64,000 nt of DNA from Spirosoma radiotolerans. GTDB taxonomy: Bacteria > Bacteroidota > Bacteroidia > Cytophagales > Spirosomataceae. Under the pieces are notes generated by a model that had not been told where the DNA came from, made no database searches, and worked only from the letters and a program-made list of their open reading frames with translations. Where the stretch lies: positions 5,627,501 through 5,691,500 of the forward strand of contig NZ_CP010429.1 of assembly GCF_000974425.1 (NCBI RefSeq). Direction: 5' to 3'. Of the stretch, positions 60,736 through 64,000 are shown piece after piece. The position numbers and the translations under genes were made by a program. Every line of letters begins with the position of its first letter. Positions within the stretch are counted from its first letter, which is position 1.

Positions 60736-61212
60736 TTAATGGGCCGGAGTAGCCTTCTCAACGGTAATGCCCACGCTCATGATATTCAACAAGGGGTCCT
60801 GCCGCATATATTGCTTGATCTGCATGGTGTATTTTCCGGGTTTCGGAAAACGATAATTACGCTTCATCAGGAATTTATGGTCGAAAAGGTCGCCAAGACC
60901 ATCGCCATTGGGCTTACCGGTTTTGGGGTCCATCAAAATCAGTTCATCTAGCCGGGATTCAATTTCTTTCCCGTTGGCATCGCGCAGATAACGAGTTAGG
61001 TAAAGGTTGTAATACCCGTAGGAAAGGCTGTTTCGGAGGTTATAATAAATATTGTAGGGTTGTGTGGCATCTGTAATCTCGAATGTGAACGAGGGTGCAT
61101 TTTTAATGTACCACTTTCCGCCCTCAATATCCGTGTATTCTTTATAGACCGCATTTGTGTCGCAACTGCCCATCAACAAGGCCAGACACAGCAGTATTCC
61201 CAATCGTTTCAT
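60736..61212 (-). CDS. gldH: gliding-motility lipoprotein GldH
   Basis: A 158-residue lipoprotein with a short signal (LGILLCLALLMGSC). The body matches the GldH pattern: SFTFEITDATQPYNIYYNLR, then RNSLSYGYYNLYL, GKPNGDGLGDLFD and IKQYMRQDPLLNIMSVGIT. I chose the ATG at 61212 because the longer frame from 61263 begins upstream of the promoter at 61233-61264. In Flavobacterium gldH is needed for gliding; here it may serve T9SS or envelope functions. It heads the gldH-PAP2 operon, with ricT nearby. Confidence 0.88.
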   Translation of the reverse strand: MKRLGILLCLALLMGSCDTNAVYKEYTDIEGGKWYIKNAPSFTFEITDATQPYNIYYNLRNSLSYGYYNLYLTRYLRDANGKEIESRLDELILMDPKTGKPNGDGLGDLFDHKFLMKRNYRFPKPGKYTMQIKQYMRQDPLLNIMSVGITVEKATPAH

Positions 61213-61232
61213 ATACATCCCTAAATAGTTTA

Positions 61233-61264
61233 CAAAGCTACGACGGTAGGACTGGCTTTTCAAA
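61233..61264 (-). promoter_or_regulatory. promoter of the gldH operon
   Basis: On the minus strand TTTG (61264-61261) and TAGCTTTG (61240-61233) are 20 bp apart, an ideal consensus match. The gldH start follows 20 bases after the -7 box. Confidence 0.7.
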
Positions 61265-61271
61265 CGACAAA

Positions 61272-61289
61272 AAACTACGTAACTAGTTT
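61272..61289. promoter_or_regulatory. candidate BlaI operator
   Basis: AAACTA and TAGTTT, separated by six bases, form a small palindrome that overlaps the -33 box of the blaI promoter and lies between it and the gldH promoter. BlaI/MecI repressors usually bind dyads over their own promoter. The specific assignment is inferred. Confidence 0.35.
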
Positions 61290-61317
61290 GAAAACGAGAT
61301 GAATAGTTCTAGCTTTG
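61287..61317 (+). promoter_or_regulatory. promoter of blaI, close to leaderless
   Basis: TTTG (61287-61290) and TAGCTTTG (61310-61317) are exactly 19 bp apart, the ideal spacing. The ATG at 61322 lies 4 bases after the -7 box, so the message should start at or very near the start codon. Confidence 0.7.
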
Positions 61318-61321
61318 TTTT

Positions 61322-61681
61322 ATGGAAAAGTTAACCGCCAAAGAAGAAGAAGTCATGCAGGTGTTGTGGAAAATGGAGCAAGGCTATGTGAAAGACATGG
61401 TTCCCCAGTTTACTAACCCACCGTTGCATTACAATACCGTTTCGACAATTGTCCGTAACCTCGAAGAAAAGGGATACATAGGTCACAAAGCCTATGGCAA
61501 CACCCATGAATACTACCCAATTATTACAAAAGAAGCCTATCAGAATCGGTTTGTGCTAACCAAAGTAGTCGGTGAGTATTTTGATAACTCGTATAAGAAT
61601 CTGGTGAGCTACTTCGCTAAAAACGAAAAGATTTCGGCGGATGAATTACGGGAAATCCTGGCTATGATTGAGAAAAAATAG
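61322..61681 (+). CDS. BlaI/MecI/CopY-family repressor
   Basis: A 119-residue winged-helix repressor. The N-terminal DNA-binding region is KLTAKEEEVMQVLWKMEQGY and LHYNTVSTIVRNLEEKGYIG; the C-terminal helix (about 80-119) forms the dimer and holds the likely protease-sensitive site. It is paired with a BlaR1-type membrane peptidase 75 bp downstream, which would cleave it on induction. Confidence 0.92.
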   Translation: MEKLTAKEEEVMQVLWKMEQGYVKDMVPQFTNPPLHYNTVSTIVRNLEEKGYIGHKAYGNTHEYYPIITKEAYQNRFVLTKVVGEYFDNSYKNLVSYFAKNEKISADELREILAMIEKK

Positions 61682-61701
61682 GCAGCTTCGTCCCGGGCAG
61701 C

Positions 61702-61732
61702 CGTCCGGTTTCACAAAAAATCAAACCGGACG
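61702..61732 (+). terminator. hairpin between blaI and blaR1
   Basis: A 10-bp perfect stem (CGTCCGGTTT / AAACCGGACG) with an 11-base A-rich loop lies in the 75-bp gap. Without a T run it is more likely an attenuating or mRNA-stabilising structure that lowers the level of the peptidase relative to the repressor. Confidence 0.5.
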
Positions 61733-61756
61733 TCTGTCCAGGACACGTTATCCACT

Positions 61757-63478
61757 ATGGAAACTTTGCGCTATGTGGTGTTAGTCAATGGCCTGCTGGC
61801 CGTGGTAAGCGTTACCTATTATTTATTGCTTCGGCGCGAAACCTTCTTCGGTACAAATCGACTGGCATTATGGCTGGGTGCATTAAGTTCCCTCCTACTC
61901 CCTCTGGTTGACTTACCCGATTGGCGCCCTCAACCCATACGCAGGGCAATGCAACAAACGGCTCAGGTCATTGTGCCAAAAATAGTACCCGCCCAACCAG
62001 ACATAACGATTACTTTCCCCAATCAACAGACATTTCGTGCCTTTCAGTCGCAGCCAAAACGCACTGCCTGGTCGTGGTATACGGGCCTGTTTGGCCTCTA
62101 CATCACTGGCGTTCTCTTATTATTGATCCGGCTTGGCATCCAGCTAGTATCGCTCCGGAAACTCATCCACCAATCGGTACATGATCCTTACGACGATTTT
62201 ATTCTGGTCCGGAATGAGGCTGTCTCCTCACCTTTTTCGTTTTTCAACTGGGTTGTATTGAATCCCAATCAGCACACAGTTGACGAACTGGACCAGATTC
62301 TCCGACACGAGCGGGTCCATGTGCGGGAACGACACAGCATCGACATGCTTGCGGTGGAGTTGGTCTGCATCGTATTCTGGTTTAATCCAGCCGCTTATCT
62401 ATTCCGCCATTTGCTTCACCAAACCCTAGAATTCAGCGCCGACCGTGCCGTACTAGCCGAAGGTATCGACGCAAAAGCTTATCAGTACAATCTTCTGAAA
62501 GTGAGTTTGTCGGCTGGGCCATTGGCAATCACCAACCAGTTTAATGGCCCATCTCTACGCCAGCGCGTTGGCATGATAAACAGCCAACCCTCTGGACCAA
62601 CGGCCTGGTGGCGGTATGCAGTTTGGTTATTATTGATAGGCACCACTATTCTGGCTTGTCAACACGAACGGAATCAGACGATTAACTTTTCCGGTCAACC
62701 GTTCTCGTCGAAAGAGCTTCCTGCCATTAGTCCGGCACGAGCCATGGTTGCCGACCTGGAAGAAAAGGGAACCTGGTATCGCCATATGGCTCTATACCGG
62801 GACAAGTTCAGTACACAAATTATTGAAAGTAACCCCATTATACTCCAGCTGAATCAGGATCGGTTTGTATTGCCCGACGATTATAAATATGAGTCGGCAC
62901 TCTATATTGACGGCAAAGAGGTTCCGGTTGATAGATTAGTCAAGCTATCTCCAGAGTTTGTCCGCGAATTATTTGTGATGCATCAGTGGGAAAACAGGGC
63001 CAACGCCGACAAACAGGCGAAACCCTACCAGATATTCATTGAAACAAGCCCGAAACCAGTCCCATTTGATAGTAAGCGGAAGCAGTTTTTCACACTCTTA
63101 CAAGCGGCTGCTATGTCAAAATATCCCTTGGGAGAGTCGTTCTCTTTCAACATGAATCAACTGCTCGAAGCGACGTTTTTCCACAACAAAAATGCGCTTG
63201 TTGAACGAACCAAGAACGAACACCTAAGTGTGTATGAAGACTACGCCAATGCAGTAGAAATTGAAATCAACCATTTACCGGCAACCCTTGCCGATGTCAA
63301 GACGGTTCATGTTCGGGAAGTGGCCCGCCTTTACACAAAAGAGCGTCCTTATATCGAGTGGTTCCGCGCCGACAATCCCTTACCCCGCTTTCAATTGTCC
63401 ATCGAGACGTCCCCCAAACGCGCCAAGCGGGATAGCAGTTACTACGTTTTTAGCCCCTTTTATACGGGTGATTTCTAG
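61757..63478 (+). CDS. BlaR1/MecR1-type M56 membrane metallopeptidase
   Basis: A 573-residue protein with about four membrane spans in the first 320 residues (for example LVNGLLAVVSVTYYLLLRRE and TGLFGLYITGVLLLLIRLGI). The zinc motif is RHERVHVRERHSIDML (HExxH), with downstream FSADRAVLAEGIDAKAYQYN. The C-terminal about 240 residues are extracytoplasmic and do not resemble a penicillin-binding sensor, so the inducer is probably not a beta-lactam. It would cleave the upstream BlaI-type repressor. Confidence 0.88.
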   Translation: METLRYVVLVNGLLAVVSVTYYLLLRRETFFGTNRLALWLGALSSLLLPLVDLPDWRPQPIRRAMQQTAQVIVPKIVPAQPDITITFPNQQTFRAFQSQPKRTAWSWYTGLFGLYITGVLLLLIRLGIQLVSLRKLIHQSVHDPYDDFILVRNEAVSSPFSFFNWVVLNPNQHTVDELDQILRHERVHVRERHSIDMLAVELVCIVFWFNPAAYLFRHLLHQTLEFSADRAVLAEGIDAKAYQYNLLKVSLSAGPLAITNQFNGPSLRQRVGMINSQPSGPTAWWRYAVWLLLIGTTILACQHERNQTINFSGQPFSSKELPAISPARAMVADLEEKGTWYRHMALYRDKFSTQIIESNPIILQLNQDRFVLPDDYKYESALYIDGKEVPVDRLVKLSPEFVRELFVMHQWENRANADKQAKPYQIFIETSPKPVPFDSKRKQFFTLLQAAAMSKYPLGESFSFNMNQLLEATFFHNKNALVERTKNEHLSVYEDYANAVEIEINHLPATLADVKTVHVREVARLYTKERPYIEWFRADNPLPRFQLSIETSPKRAKRDSSYYVFSPFYTGDF

Positions 63479-63487
63479 AGTTTTTTC

Positions 63488-63517
63488 GTGATGTCAGATG
63501 CTTACATCTGACATCAC
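63488..63517. repeat. 13-bp perfect hairpin after blaR1
   Basis: GTGATGTCAGATG and CATCTGACATCAC with a 4-base loop, followed by a second small hairpin (TCGTGT / ACACGA, 63521-63536). The structure starts 9 bases after the stop codon. No T run. Confidence 0.7.
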
Positions 63518-63550
63518 ACCTCGTGTGTCAACACGAATACCGTTATCAAT

Positions 63551-63584
63551 AAAAAGCCCCGATCTGTTAAGTCGGGGCTTTTTA
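63551..63584. terminator. two-way terminator between blaR1 and ricT
   Basis: AAAAAGCCCCGA pairs with TCGGGGCTTTTT around a 9-base loop. A and T runs on both sides make it work in both directions for the convergent genes. Confidence 0.92.
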
Positions 63585-64000
63585 TTATATTTTGCCATTC
63601 GATGCGGGCCGCGGAGAGCCACCCTCTGGCCCCCGCGATTTCTTTTTCTTCTTTTTATTACTACTGGTTCGAGCGGTGTATTTGGCATCCAGCTTTTGCA
63701 GGTCGCTATTCAGGGCCGCTGCAGTGACAGGCTCTTTGGCACCCATGGGTGTCAACACATCGAACGATTCGGGAATGACTCCGTTTTTGTTCAACTCAAC
63801 AATTTCCAGCACACGGTTGATGGGCAATGGATACCAGGTGCTCTCTGCTCCGTAGCCAAACCACATGAGTTTACGAAAGATGTCGGTCTTTTGTAAATAA
63901 GCCCGTCCTTTTTGCGTTTCCAGCGGTTTTTCAATCGTTGGAATATCCCGCAGCGCATCCATGTACGTATCCAGCTCATAGTTCAGGCAACACTTAAGTC
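63585..64000 (-). CDS. PSP1-domain (RicT-like) protein, C-terminal part (cut by window edge)
   Basis: The frame is open to the right edge, so the N-terminus is missing; the ATG at 63962 is internal. Upstream of it the codons read KCCLNYELDTY, followed by MDALRDIPTIEKPLETQKGR, typical of PSP1/RicT proteins in Bacteroidetes, whose Cys residues bind an iron-sulfur cluster in the RicAFT complex of Bacillus. Further signature parts are LQKTDIFRKLMWF and WYPLPINRVLEIV. The C-terminus is a low-complexity Lys/Ser/Gly/Pro tail. Proximity to gldH matches the known order in other Bacteroidetes. Confidence 0.8.
   Translation of the reverse strand, partial: LKCCLNYELDTYMDALRDIPTIEKPLETQKGRAYLQKTDIFRKLMWFGYGAESTWYPLPINRVLEIVELNKNGVIPESFDVLTPMGAKEPVTAAALNSDLQKLDAKYTARTSSNKKKKKKSRGPEGGSPRPASNGKI

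Noticed and set aside
61757..63478. Beta-lactam resistance system
   Set aside because: No beta-lactamase gene or penicillin-binding sensor domain is present; BlaI/M56 pairs in Bacteroidetes are often unrelated to beta-lactams.

Overview
The window looks like the chromosome of a Bacteroidetes bacterium of the order Cytophagales, most like Spirosoma or a close relative. Four things support this: type IX secretion (T9SS) sorting tails, Bacteroidetes promoters of the TTTG-N19/21-TAnnTTTG kind, an almost complete lack of Shine-Dalgarno sites, and the gene order HU / mutY-ssb-gldE and gldH-ricT known from this phylum. No tRNA, rRNA, CRISPR array, IS element or prophage gene was found. Both edges cut genes: an M1 aminopeptidase at the left and a PSP1/RicT protein at the right.

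Layout. 0-6 kb: M1 peptidase end, a lone nuoC, a secreted thioredoxin-fold protein, an M28 peptidase and lpd. 6-18 kb: a TPR histidine kinase, an ECF sigma factor with an overlapping small partner, nth, ndk, a DHH phosphoesterase, an FKBP lipoprotein, rdgB, a PpiD-like foldase, a coiled-coil lipoprotein and a thioredoxin-family protein. 18-31 kb: a large extracellular nuclease, a T9SS cargo protein, purM, an oxidoreductase, a DUF481 protein, a LysM protein, purE and a DUF1501/DUF1800 pair. 31-40 kb: a protease island with two tandem paralogous subtilisins carrying T9SS tails and a third, unrelated subtilisin. 40-50 kb: DUF3500, a membrane protein, a PhyH-type dioxygenase, gldE-ssb-mutY, HU, a TPR protein, a 29-residue ribosomal-type micro-gene and RNase G. 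54-64 kb: dnaG, a haloperoxidase-like lipoprotein, the gldH-PAP2-purF run, a BlaI/BlaR1 pair and ricT.

The most unusual region is 50.2-53.8 kb. Two identical 50-codon peptide genes, too short for ordinary gene calling, lie in a 214-bp tandem duplication directly upstream of a protein that joins an LpxL/HtrB-like acyltransferase domain to a C-terminal segment resembling a RiPP recognition element (PqqD-like). A single good Bacteroidetes promoter precedes them. A membrane-anchored LytTR regulator is transcribed divergently, followed by a LuxR-type regulator with a degenerate receiver domain and a probable operator array. I read this as a candidate acylated-peptide (RiPP-like) system, perhaps a signalling circuit; the function is inferred.

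A second theme is the convergent gene ends. Many carry long, often perfect palindromes, two of them 52-nt zero-spacer palindromes, and these commonly begin at or inside the stop codon. They probably act as two-way terminators; some share sequence and may be dispersed repeats.
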